The notes beneath the pieces are model-generated. The model searched no databases, was not told the origin of the DNA, and saw only the letters and a list, made by a program, of their open reading frames with translations. This document shows, piece by piece, positions 44,621-52,588 of a stretch of DNA of 64,000 nucleotides. A program made the position numbers and the translations under genes. Within the stretch, counting starts at the first letter, position 1; the number at the start of each line of letters is the position of its first letter. The stretch covers positions 62,001 to 126,000 of the forward strand of contig NZ_VNJI01000016.1 of NCBI RefSeq assembly GCF_007786445.1, given 5' to 3'. The DNA comes from Paenibacillus cremeus. GTDB taxonomy: Bacteria; Bacillota; Bacilli; Paenibacillales; NBRC-103111.

Positions 44621-45124
44621 ATGAATGAACGATGGTATCGACATTTAGGAGTTTACGGGATTTGCACCGCTGATGAAAAGCTACTAGTGATCCACAAGGG
44701 GAAGGGGCCGTACAAAGGGAGGTATGATCTGCCTGGAGGTACGGTGGAGGCTAACGAATTATTGACCGAAGCGATGAAAAGAGAGTTCTTGGAAGAAACG
44801 GGGCTCCACATTAGTATAAAAAAGAACATCGGTGTCTGCGAGTTTGTCGTCCCTTATGCACTCCCCGAGGAAGAGTCGACTCATCTTCACCATGTTGCAG
44901 TCATGTTTTCGGTTCAATCTCTGTCAGGTTTGCTAGCTGAACATCCGGAACAGTTCGAAGGACAAGATTCGTTAGGAGCCTGCTGGGTGCCGATTCATGA
45001 ACTCCATGCTGCCAATTCCTCACCACTGGTTATGGAAGCAAAAAAGTGGCTGCTGACCGAACAACTCTCGATGGAATCTCAGCGTTTGGACGATTGGGTG
45101 ATCTTAGGAAGTACGAACCCGTGA
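44621..45124 (+). CDS. NUDIX hydrolase
   Basis: 167 residues. Box GGTVEANELLTEAMKREFLEETG fits the Nudix consensus. The core is preceded by a strand GVYGICTADEKLLVIHKG. AGGAGGGGAG lies about 12 bases before the ATG at 44621. Its stop overlaps the kinase start as GTGA. Confidence 0.85.
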   Translation: MNERWYRHLGVYGICTADEKLLVIHKGKGPYKGRYDLPGGTVEANELLTEAMKREFLEETGLHISIKKNIGVCEFVVPYALPEEESTHLHHVAVMFSVQSLSGLLAEHPEQFEGQDSLGACWVPIHELHAANSSPLVMEAKKWLLTEQLSMESQRLDDWVILGSTNP

Positions 45125-45624
45125 AAAAGGTGCTCATCATCGGAATCGTAGCCAGTGGTAAAACGACATTGGCCAAGCGGTTATCCAAGAGTATGGCTAT
45201 TCCATGGTTTGAGCTCGATTGTATCGTTCATCCGCAAACAACGGCGGGGCGGGGGAAACGTACTGCGAGTGAGCAAATTGAGGTTCTTAGGGAGATCGAT
45301 AGGCAAGGCTCTTGGATTTTTGAGGGAGTCGACCGTAAATCCTATCAATGTCTGTATGAGATGGCGGATACGATTATTTTTCTCGATCCACCAGTATGGA
45401 AGCGCAAAATCCGAATTTTTGTCCGGTTCCTGAAGCAGAATCTGGGCATTGAACCATGTCATTATAAGCCCGATTTTCACATGCTCAGAATGATGTATAA
45501 ATGGACTAGGGATTTTGAGTGCAATCGGGAGCAATTTGAGGCTAAGCTGCAGTTATATCAGCATAAAGTGATTCGGGTATCGGATAATAAAAATGTGCTG
45601 GAAAAATGGGAAGGGATGCGGTAA
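45121..45624 (+). CDS. P-loop kinase, adenylate kinase/FlaR-like
   Basis: 167 residues from a GTG start overlapping the NUDIX stop, with AGGAAG upstream. Walker A is GIVASGKTTLAKRL at the N-terminus, then the lid-like stretch ELDCIVHPQTTAGRGKR and DTIIFLDPP. Resembles the topology modulation protein/shikimate kinase-like group of small nucleotide kinases. Last gene in the small-enzyme group. Confidence 0.75.
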   Translation: MKKVLIIGIVASGKTTLAKRLSKSMAIPWFELDCIVHPQTTAGRGKRTASEQIEVLREIDRQGSWIFEGVDRKSYQCLYEMADTIIFLDPPVWKRKIRIFVRFLKQNLGIEPCHYKPDFHMLRMMYKWTRDFECNREQFEAKLQLYQHKVIRVSDNKNVLEKWEGMR

Positions 45625-45641
45625 GTCGTGTCCCTTTTTTT
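45611..45641 (+). terminator. Terminator at the kinase stop codon
   Basis: AAGGGA (45611-45616) pairs with TCCCTT (45631-45636), followed by T's. The stem contains the last codons of the gene. Confidence 0.7.
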
Positions 45642-45776
45642 GGCGTGCTTGGAGAGTATGTGGATAGGGAGTGCAAAAGCTTCCGGAAAACCGTACAATA
45701 GATATGGGAATTTAGGCATTTTTGCAGTTTAGTTTAGAACCATCAGCACACATCTTAAGGAAGATAGGAGCATACG

Positions 45777-47048
45777 ATGAATCCGTTGCAAGTGCAAACT
45801 AAAGAGAGAACTGCTAGGCTCAGCTCGGGTTTGGCAAAAAGCGCCGCTGCTGATCCTCAGGCTCAACCGCTTCTGACACAAGGGCTTATTGTGTTAATGG
45901 CCATATCGTGTGGGATCACGGTGGCGAATTTGTATTACAACCAGCCTCTGCTGGCGGATATTGGGCGGAGCTTCGGAGTGGGTGCCCAGCAGGTGGGGCT
46001 AGTTTCCATGCTGACCCAGATCGGCTATGCTTTGGGGATGTTTTTATTTATCCCGCTTGGAGATATTCAAGAGAAACGCCGGCTCATAACGACACTGTTG
46101 ATCACTGTTGGCGTCGCTCTGATCGGTGTCGCTACGGCCCAGAGTCTTACATGGATTTACATCGCGAGCTTGGCGGTTGGCGTTACGACAGTTGCTCCGC
46201 AGATGATTATTCCACTAGCGGCCGGGCTCGCGGCGCCCCAGGACCGGGGGAAGGTCATCGGCAGTGTGATGAGCGGGCTGTTGATCGGAATTTTGTTGGC
46301 GCGGACGGTCTCGGGCTGGATCGGTGAGCTGTTTGGCTGGCGTTCCATGTACGGGTTCGCGGCCGTAATGATGTTTGTGTTGGCCTTTGTCTTGAGCCGC
46401 CGGCTGCCCGTCAGCCGTCCGGACATTCGGCTGTCCTATCCGGCGTTGGTTCGGTCTATCGGACAGTTGATCGTGGAACTGCGAACGCTTCGCGAAGCCG
46501 CTCTTATCGCCGCTTTTCTTTTCGGTTCTTTTAGTGTATTTTGGACGGCACTCACTTTCTATTTGGAGGGGCCAAACTACGGGTATGGCAGCGGAGTGGC
46601 CGGGCTGTTCGGGCTGGTCGGTGTAGTTGGTGCCTTAGCTGCGTCGGTGATCGGACGCCTGACGAGCAGGATCCAGCCGCGCTTTTTGATCGGGTTTATG
46701 ATTTTCGCTGCGTTCGTTTCCTACGTGCTGTTCTGGGCTGCGGGAGGTTGGATTTGGGGGCTGATCATAGGCGTAATTTTACTGGATCTTGGGGTGCAAG
46801 GGGGCCAAGTGACCAATCAAGCGCGCATCTACAGCCTGCTGCCGGAGGCTAGAAGCCGGATCAACACCGTCTATATGGTGAGCAGCTTTATAGGCGGTGC
46901 CATCGGTTCCACCCTCGGTGCTTACGCTTGGAGCCGATGGGGCTGGAGCGGAGTATGCGTCGTGGGCGGAGCTATGGTCTCAGCGGCTTTCTTGATTTGG
47001 GCCGGTCACCGGATCGCGGATCGATTGAAAGGCCAGGTTAGCGTTTAG
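45777..47048 (+). CDS. MFS efflux transporter
   Basis: 423 residues, twelve predicted helices. Motif A-like GDIQEKRRLITT sits between helices 2 and 3. It resembles arabinose-efflux/sugar or drug exporters of the DHA1 type. ATAGGAG lies ahead of ATG. Monocistronic, followed by a strong terminator. The cargo is not predictable from sequence. Confidence 0.87.
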   Translation: MNPLQVQTKERTARLSSGLAKSAAADPQAQPLLTQGLIVLMAISCGITVANLYYNQPLLADIGRSFGVGAQQVGLVSMLTQIGYALGMFLFIPLGDIQEKRRLITTLLITVGVALIGVATAQSLTWIYIASLAVGVTTVAPQMIIPLAAGLAAPQDRGKVIGSVMSGLLIGILLARTVSGWIGELFGWRSMYGFAAVMMFVLAFVLSRRLPVSRPDIRLSYPALVRSIGQLIVELRTLREAALIAAFLFGSFSVFWTALTFYLEGPNYGYGSGVAGLFGLVGVVGALAASVIGRLTSRIQPRFLIGFMIFAAFVSYVLFWAAGGWIWGLIIGVILLDLGVQGGQVTNQARIYSLLPEARSRINTVYMVSSFIGGAIGSTLGAYAWSRWGWSGVCVVGGAMVSAAFLIWAGHRIADRLKGQVSV

Positions 47049-47057
47049 CAAGCATGT

Positions 47058-47105
47058 AAGGTGTCCGAACAGCCATGCAGATGGCGGTTGGACACCTTTT
47101 TTTGT
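47058..47105 (+). terminator. Terminator after the MFS gene
   Basis: AAGGTGTCC pairs with GGACACCTT (47090-47098), followed by a seven-T run. Confidence 0.9.
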
Positions 47106-47386
47106 GGGGCAGCGCCCAGCGCGCGTGCAACACCGCTGAAATAGCTGATTTCGGAGCAGCAATTTCCACCTTAACGTGCTGCTCTCGCTATATCCGCGCA
47201 TTAGCTGCACCCGGAGCAACTATTGCCAACTCTAGCCGCACTGGAGCGCCAATAGCTGCTTTGTGAGCAATTATTTCCACCTTGGCGTGTTGCCCCCCCG
47301 CGTTGGAGCGCCCCAGCGGCGCCTAGCCCGGCGTGCAGCGCGGCCAACCCGCGCTAGAGCGCCCCCGTGGCGCCGCGCCCCCACCC
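47106..47386. repeat. Intergenic region with degenerate repeats and a GC-rich tract
   Basis: No gene here. ATTTCCACCTTAACGTGCTGC (47162-47182) recurs as ATTTCCACCTTGGCGTGTTGC at 47273-47293. Short motifs such as GGAGCGCC-AATAGCTG are scattered around them. From about 47287 to 47385 the DNA becomes very rich in G and C (AGCGCC/GGCGCC words), unlike its neighbours. It is consistent with a decayed interspersed repeat family. Confidence 0.5.
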
Positions 47387-47410
47387 ACATACGCAGAAAC
47401 CCGCGTATGT
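47387..47410. promoter_or_regulatory. Perfect hairpin upstream of the potassium importer
   Basis: ACATACGC and GCGTATGT form an uninterrupted 8-base stem with an 8-base loop, 60 bases before the start. It has no T run. It could be an operator or mRNA element. I do not see the conserved blocks of a c-di-AMP (ydaO) riboswitch in this region. Confidence 0.35.
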
Positions 47411-47469
47411 AAAACAATTCCTCGGAAAACAATAACTGTGTTATCCGATAAAGGGAAGGGGCGGCACTC

Positions 47470-49380
47470 ATGCATCATCATGTGTTTTGGCTTGAAATAG
47501 TGTTTATCCTGCTGGCGTTCATCGCCATGTGGTTTGCGGTTTCCAACTTTTCCAGCGTGAAACGCATCTTCATCGGTCGGCCTTTACGATCCAAAGAGCT
47601 TCACGCACAGCATACGAAGCTGTTCTGGATCATTGCCCTGCCGATTCTATCGGCGGACTTGTACTCCTCGGTGGCGTACGGCCCGGAGGCGGGGATGACA
47701 GAGCTGGTCGGCTTAGGCGCCTCGGCCAAATGGTTCATCCTGCCCATCACCATTTCCACCATCCTGCTGCTCGCCATCCTCATCACCTCTTACATTATGG
47801 GTGTCATTGCGTATCCCAGCGGAGGAGGGGCGTATGCGATTGCGAAGGACAATTTTAGCAACCCGCTGCCTTCCTTGATCGCGTCCAGCTCTCTGCTGAT
47901 CGATTATATCCTCACCGTAGCGGTATCGGTCTCCGCGGCGGTGGAAGCCGTGTCTTCCGCGTACCCTGCGGTAGGGCCCTACGAAACGATTGTAGCCATC
48001 GTCTGCGTCTGCCTCTTGGTCATCATCAATTTGCGCGGGGTGGCGGAGTCCGCCAAAATTTTTGCCTGGCCGACCTTCCTGTTCATGGCCTGCATGCTGC
48101 TCTTAATCGTGGTAGGACTCACGAATGAAGCAAGCTATGGCTTCGTCCAACCAGCCACGCCTCCGATTGGCCAGTTCCCTCCGGGAGTCACCGTATTGCT
48201 CCTGTTAAAAGCGTTCAGCTCCGCCTGCTCCGCCTTGACCGGGATCGAGACGATTTCCAATGCGGTGCCGGTGTTTCGTGAGCCTCAGCAAAAAAGCGCC
48301 ATCAAAACCTACATCGCCCTTGGCGTAGTCACAGCCATTACGCTGATGGGCTTTGCCTACCACTTGTATGTGCAAGGCATTACGCCGGATATTCATAATA
48401 CGATGCTGTCTCAGCTGGCAGGCGTCTATTATGGTCACGGCCCGATGTACCAAATTTTGATTTGGTCGACCTTCATCGTGCTGATCCTCGCGGCCAACTC
48501 GACGTTTACAGGCTTCTCCCAGCTGGCAGCGATTGTGGCGACCGACGGGTTTTTACCGCGTGCACTAACGAATCGGGGCGACCGCTTAGGTTATTCCAAC
48601 GGAATTATCGTCTTAGCCGGGCTGGCCATAGTGCTCATTGTGGCTTTCCGTGCCCACACGAATGCATTGATCCCGCTGTATGCGATTGGCGTTTTTCTAT
48701 CGTTTACGGTCGCCCAGCTCGGCTTGCTGCGACGCTGGAAGCGGGTCAGAGGCCCGAAGTGGGGCATCAAATTTGTAATCAATCTCGTCGGCTTCATCAT
48801 CACGGCGTTGGTCGCGGTTATTTTTGCCGTAACGAAGTTTATTGACGGCGCCTGGCTCGTGCTCATCGTCCTGCCGATCATTGTCTTTCTGTCCATGATG
48901 ATCAAACGGCACTATAACCAGGTGGCACAGCAGCTTAAGATTGACCCCGCGGAAACGCGCCCGGGTGCCCATCGCGTCATCACCATTGTGCTCGTGTCCG
49001 GAGTGCACCGGGTCGTGAGCAACACGCTGTCGTTCGCCAAAAGCCTCGGTACGGAGCTCGTGGCGGTCCACGTCGGCTTCGATCATGAGGATATCGAGAA
49101 AATGGAGCAAAAATGGGAGGAGTGGGGCAACCCGTGCCGACTGGTGGTGCTTCGCAGCTCCTATCGATCCATTCTGGAGCCGATCTCGCGCTTCATCCAA
49201 GCGCTGGAAAAATGGGAGGGCGAGGAGCCCGGACATATCCATATCGTAGTGCCGCAGTTCATTCCCAAGAAGTGGTGGCAAAATATTTTGCACAACCAGA
49301 GTGCTCTGCTGCTGCGTGCTTGGTTCTTCTGGAACAAGGATGTCGTCATTACAACCGTACCGTATCATCTTCAAAAATAA
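47470..49380 (+). CDS. kimA: APC-superfamily potassium importer, KimA-like
   Basis: 636 residues. Twelve predicted helices at residues ~5-480 with LSADLYSSVAYGPEAGM and the conserved ISYPSGGGAYAIAKDNF-like block, then a cytoplasmic C-terminal domain of about 150 residues (HRVITIVLVSGVHRVVSNTLSFAKSLGTELVAVHVG) resembling a universal-stress fold. This layout matches KimA (YdaO) of Bacillus, a high-affinity K+/H+ symporter inhibited by c-di-AMP through that tail. GGGAAGGGG precedes ATG. The gene stands alone. The closest alternative is a general amino-acid permease, but the C-terminal domain favours KimA. Confidence 0.85.
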   Translation: MHHHVFWLEIVFILLAFIAMWFAVSNFSSVKRIFIGRPLRSKELHAQHTKLFWIIALPILSADLYSSVAYGPEAGMTELVGLGASAKWFILPITISTILLLAILITSYIMGVIAYPSGGGAYAIAKDNFSNPLPSLIASSSLLIDYILTVAVSVSAAVEAVSSAYPAVGPYETIVAIVCVCLLVIINLRGVAESAKIFAWPTFLFMACMLLLIVVGLTNEASYGFVQPATPPIGQFPPGVTVLLLLKAFSSACSALTGIETISNAVPVFREPQQKSAIKTYIALGVVTAITLMGFAYHLYVQGITPDIHNTMLSQLAGVYYGHGPMYQILIWSTFIVLILAANSTFTGFSQLAAIVATDGFLPRALTNRGDRLGYSNGIIVLAGLAIVLIVAFRAHTNALIPLYAIGVFLSFTVAQLGLLRRWKRVRGPKWGIKFVINLVGFIITALVAVIFAVTKFIDGAWLVLIVLPIIVFLSMMIKRHYNQVAQQLKIDPAETRPGAHRVITIVLVSGVHRVVSNTLSFAKSLGTELVAVHVGFDHEDIEKMEQKWEEWGNPCRLVVLRSSYRSILEPISRFIQALEKWEGEEPGHIHIVVPQFIPKKWWQNILHNQSALLLRAWFFWNKDVVITTVPYHLQK

Positions 49381-49393
49381 GTCCAGCGCTCGA

Positions 49394-49422
49394 TTGAAAT
49401 CCACAGGCAAGTGTGATACGAT
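49394..49422 (+). promoter_or_regulatory. Promoter of the ABC-F leader
   Basis: TTGAAA (49394-49399) and TACGAT (49417-49422) are spaced 17 bases; TG at 49414-49415 gives an extended -10. Transcription should start near 49429, leaving a leader of about 265 bases before the ABC-F gene. Confidence 0.6.
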
Positions 49423-49456
49423 ACGTTTACTTTAAGGATTGGAGCTGAAAAGATTC

Positions 49457-49462
49457 ATGTAA
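49457..49462 (+). other. Start-stop element (ATG TAA) in the ABC-F leader
   Basis: GGAG at 49441-49444 precedes ATG directly followed by TAA at 12 bases. A ribosome would load but make no peptide. Such mini-ORFs in resistance-gene leaders can hold a ribosome and shift RNA folding. The SD region TGGAGCT could also pair with AGCTCCA at 49584-49590. Confidence 0.4.
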
Positions 49463-49483
49463 TTTTCTCTTGCGGATATAAAC

Positions 49484-49533
49484 AATAAAACAGGTTAAGC
49501 GAAGCGCTTGTTTTCGCGTGTTTTATTTTTTAT
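49484..49533 (+). terminator. First leader terminator
   Basis: AATAAAACA pairs with TGTTTTATT (49519-49527), with an inner GCGAA/TTCGC stem, and a T run. It either ends the kimA transcript or acts as a premature terminator of the ABC-F leader. Confidence 0.7.
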
Positions 49534-49631
49534 GTGCAGGGAAGTTACGGGATCCTTTCGGCTCAATCGGTCTATCCTCATCTAGCTCCATCGCTGGCCG
49601 GCGGCGGGTTAGGTTGGCTGTATTCCTATTT

Positions 49632-49670
49632 GAGCTGCGAGAAAAGTAACTTTCTTGCAGCTCTTTTTAT
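49632..49670 (+). terminator. Attenuator-like terminator directly upstream of the ABC-F gene
   Basis: GAGCTGC-g-AGAAA pairs with TTTCT-t-GCAGCTC and is followed by TTTTTATTTTT. It ends about 25 bases before the ATG of a gene on the same strand. No gene ends between it and the first terminator, so a simple end-of-gene role is unlikely. Confidence 0.75.
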
Positions 49671-49694
49671 TTTTCCATACAGGAGGATACCGCT

Positions 49695-51173
49695 ATGTCT
49701 CTAATTAAAGTGACGAACTTAACGTTTGCCTACGAGGGCAGCTACGATAATATTTTTGAACATGTCAATTTTCAGCTGGATACGGATTGGAAATTAGGCT
49801 TTACAGGACGCAACGGCCGGGGGAAGACCACGTTCCTCAACCTGCTGCAGGGCAAGTACGAGTACAGCGGCAGCATTTCGGCGCAGGTCGGCTTCGAATA
49901 TTTTCCATTCCATGTGGAGAACAAGGAGGCCCATACGCTGGAAATTGTGACCGAGATCGTTCCGGACTACCAGCACTGGGAGCTGATGCGCGAGCTGTCT
50001 TTGCTGAAGGTGGCGGAGGATGTGCTCGACCGGCCCTTTGCCTCTTTATCGAACGGGGAGCAGACGAAGGTGCTGCTGGCGGCGCTTTTTCTCAAGGAAA
50101 ACAGCTTCCTGCTCATTGATGAGCCGACCAACCATCTTGACATGAAGGCAAGAAAGCTGGTCAGCGACTACCTGAAGTCGAAAAGCGGGTTTATTCTGGT
50201 ATCGCATGACAGAGCGTTTTTGGACAACTGCGTGGATCATATTTTATCCATCAATAAAACGAATATCGAGATTCAAAAGGGCACTTTCTCCGATTGGTGG
50301 ACCAATAAACAGCTGCAGGACCAGTATGAGCTGGCGGAAAATGAGCGGCTGAGAACGGACATTAAGCGGTTATCGGAGGCGGCGAAACGAACGAGCCAAT
50401 GGTCGCACGAGGTGGAAAAAACAAAAAACGGAACCCGAAATTCGGGCTCCAAGGTCGATAAAGGGTATGTCGGTCATAAGGCCGCCAAAATGATGAAGCG
50501 CTCCAAATCCATCGAGCAAAGGCAGCAGGCCGCAATCGATGAGAAGGCGGGGCTCCTGAAAAATATTGAAAGCTCGGAAAGCTTGAAGCTGGCCCAGCTT
50601 CCCTATCATAAAAGCCGGCTGGCGGAGCTGGACCATGTGTCGATTTATTACGGTGAGAAGACGGTTTGCACCGATATGAGCTTCAGCATAGAGCAGGGAG
50701 AGCGCATTGCACTTTCCGGCCCCAACGGCTCTGGAAAATCCAGCATTCTCAAACTGATTTGCGGGGAGGAGATGACCTATACGGGCACGTTCCGCAAGGG
50801 CAGCCAGCTGAAAATCTCCTACGTTTCGCAGGACACCTCGCATTTGCAGGGCAATCTCACCGAGTACGCCCGAAGCAGCGGGATTGATGAGAGCCTGTTT
50901 AAGTCGATTTTGAGAAAGCTGGACTTCGCTCGAGTCCAATTTGAAAAGGACATGTCAGCGTTCAGCGGCGGCCAGAAAAAGAAGGTGCTGATCGCCAAGA
51001 GCCTGTGCGAGCAGGCACATCTGTACATTTGGGACGAACCGCTCAATTTTATCGATGTCATTTCCCGCATGCAGATTGAAGAGCTGCTGCTGGACTACGA
51101 GCCGACCATTTTGTTTGTCGAGCATGACCGGGAGTTTTGTCGCCATATTGCGACTAAGGTTGTGGAGCTTTAA
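49695..51173 (+). CDS. Lsa-type ABC-F ribosomal protection protein
   Basis: 492 residues with two ATP-binding domains and no membrane segment. Walker A motifs are GRNGRGKT (N-domain) and GPNGSGKS (C-domain); signature SLSNGEQTK and FSGGQKKK; the second Walker B, WDEPLNFID, followed by ISRMQIEELLLDYEPTILFVEHDREFC, is characteristic of the Lsa/Vga resistance group. The linker (~residues 215-310) is rich in basic residues and Gln/Ala, as the antibiotic-resistance domain is. These proteins displace lincosamides, streptogramin A and pleuromutilins from the ribosome. Actual drug profile is unknown. Preceded by an attenuator-like leader and AGGAGG. Confidence 0.9.
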   Translation: MSLIKVTNLTFAYEGSYDNIFEHVNFQLDTDWKLGFTGRNGRGKTTFLNLLQGKYEYSGSISAQVGFEYFPFHVENKEAHTLEIVTEIVPDYQHWELMRELSLLKVAEDVLDRPFASLSNGEQTKVLLAALFLKENSFLLIDEPTNHLDMKARKLVSDYLKSKSGFILVSHDRAFLDNCVDHILSINKTNIEIQKGTFSDWWTNKQLQDQYELAENERLRTDIKRLSEAAKRTSQWSHEVEKTKNGTRNSGSKVDKGYVGHKAAKMMKRSKSIEQRQQAAIDEKAGLLKNIESSESLKLAQLPYHKSRLAELDHVSIYYGEKTVCTDMSFSIEQGERIALSGPNGSGKSSILKLICGEEMTYTGTFRKGSQLKISYVSQDTSHLQGNLTEYARSSGIDESLFKSILRKLDFARVQFEKDMSAFSGGQKKKVLIAKSLCEQAHLYIWDEPLNFIDVISRMQIEELLLDYEPTILFVEHDREFCRHIATKVVEL

Positions 51174-51194
51174 TAATGAGCCAGCTAGCTCCAC
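51162..51194. terminator. Possible hairpin across convergent gene ends
   Basis: GTGGAGCT and AGCTCCAC form a perfect 8-base inverted repeat spanning the stop codons of the ABC-F gene and the sulfatase. No T run, so termination is uncertain. Confidence 0.35.
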
Positions 51195-52588
51195 GCAGCA
51201 TTCGCCAGAGGAATCTTCGCTTCCACGGATTCCCTCCAGGCGATGAGCATGCGGTGCATTCGCATAGCAAGGTCGCGCTCCTCGAGCACCAGATTCCGCT
51301 GCTCCTCTATATCGTTGCGAAGATCGTACAGCTCCAGCGCACCCGTTTCGAAAAATTCAATCAGCTTATAATCCCCCATGCGCATGGAGGAGCCGGGGGT
51401 ACCGCCTTGGTTCCCGTAGTGCGGATAGTGCCAGTAGATCGCCTCGCGCTTCAGGGCGACATCGGAATCGGCTTCGCCGCGAAGCACAGGCATCAGGCTG
51501 ACGCCGTCGACGGGAGCGCCAGCAAGCCCCAGCCCTGCGGCCTCCAGCAGCGTGGGCGCAATGTCCGGCGTCGTGACCGGCTCGGAAGAGACGCGGCCTG
51601 CGTCGATCACGCCCGGCCAGCGAATAATCAGCGGCTCGCGGACGCCGCCCTCGTACATCCAGCCCTTGCCCTCGCTCAAGGGGGCATTGCAGGTCGGCGA
51701 GCCTTCGGAGGTGGCCAGCCCCCCATTGTCCGAGGTGAAGACGATGAGCGTATGGTCCGCCTCCCCGGCGGCTTCCAGCGCTTGCAGCAAGCGGCCGATG
51801 TTCCAGTCCAGATTGTACACCATGGCCGCATACACAGGATCGGACTGCAGCCGTCGGCGTGTCACGTTCAGATGCTTTTTGTGCTCCATGGGGAAGCTCT
51901 CGCCGATCTCGAAGGGGTCGATCTGATCCAGACCCATCGCCTGCGCCTTCTGAGCAAATCGCTCGATATCCCCGGTCTTCGCTTGAATCGGCGTATGTAC
52001 CGCATAATGCCACAGGTTCAGAAAAAACGGCCGGTCATCCTTTTGCCCGATCAATCGAATCGCTTCATCGGTCAGCCGATCCGTCAAGTATTCGCCCTCC
52101 GGTCCATCGTCCAGCGTCGGGATCCCGTAGGGACTGAAATATCCATTATACGGCATGCCCCATTGGCAGCCTCCGATATTTACATCAAGGCCATGCTTCT
52201 CCGGGTAGTACGCTTCCCCGCCCAGATGCCATTTTCCCACATGCCAGGTGTTGTAGCCACCCTCTCTTAGATAGGATGCAACCGTACGCTCATGAAGCGG
52301 AAGGTACTTCAGGTAAGGCACATCGATGAGTTTTCCACGAGCCGGATGAATCGTGCCACCGTGATCGATCCAATCCGTAACGCCGATCGACGCCGGGTAT
52401 TTGCCGGTCAGCATACTGGCGCGGGTAGGAGAGCAGACGGGGCAGGCGGCATACGCATCCGTAAACCGAATCCCCTCCTGGGCCAGCCGGTCCAGGTTCG
52501 GCGTTTCATAAAAGTCGCTGCCGTAGCAGCTCAGATCCTTCCAGCCCATATCGTCGATCAAAATGAGCAGAATGTTCGGCTGTTTCAC
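51185..52588 (-). CDS. Type I sulfatase (arylsulfatase family)
   Basis: 467 residues. Residues 5-14 (NILLILIDDM) carry metal-binding aspartates. The active-site motif is CSPTRASMLTG with Cys52, fitting C-x-P-x-R, so Cys would be converted to formylglycine. Another metal block is FTSDNGG. No signal peptide, so it appears cytoplasmic and would act on imported sulfated sugars. GTG start, AAGGAG ten bases upstream; the start overlaps the upstream gene's stop by four bases (GTGA). Last gene of the four-gene minus operon. Substrate unknown. Confidence 0.92.
   Translation of the reverse strand: MKQPNILLILIDDMGWKDLSCYGSDFYETPNLDRLAQEGIRFTDAYAACPVCSPTRASMLTGKYPASIGVTDWIDHGGTIHPARGKLIDVPYLKYLPLHERTVASYLREGGYNTWHVGKWHLGGEAYYPEKHGLDVNIGGCQWGMPYNGYFSPYGIPTLDDGPEGEYLTDRLTDEAIRLIGQKDDRPFFLNLWHYAVHTPIQAKTGDIERFAQKAQAMGLDQIDPFEIGESFPMEHKKHLNVTRRRLQSDPVYAAMVYNLDWNIGRLLQALEAAGEADHTLIVFTSDNGGLATSEGSPTCNAPLSEGKGWMYEGGVREPLIIRWPGVIDAGRVSSEPVTTPDIAPTLLEAAGLGLAGAPVDGVSLMPVLRGEADSDVALKREAIYWHYPHYGNQGGTPGSSMRMGDYKLIEFFETGALELYDLRNDIEEQRNLVLEERDLAMRMHRMLIAWRESVEAKIPLANAAWS

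Noticed and set aside
47106..47469. Possible c-di-AMP riboswitch ahead of kimA
   Set aside because: I could not find the conserved ydaO sequence blocks; only a simple hairpin is visible.
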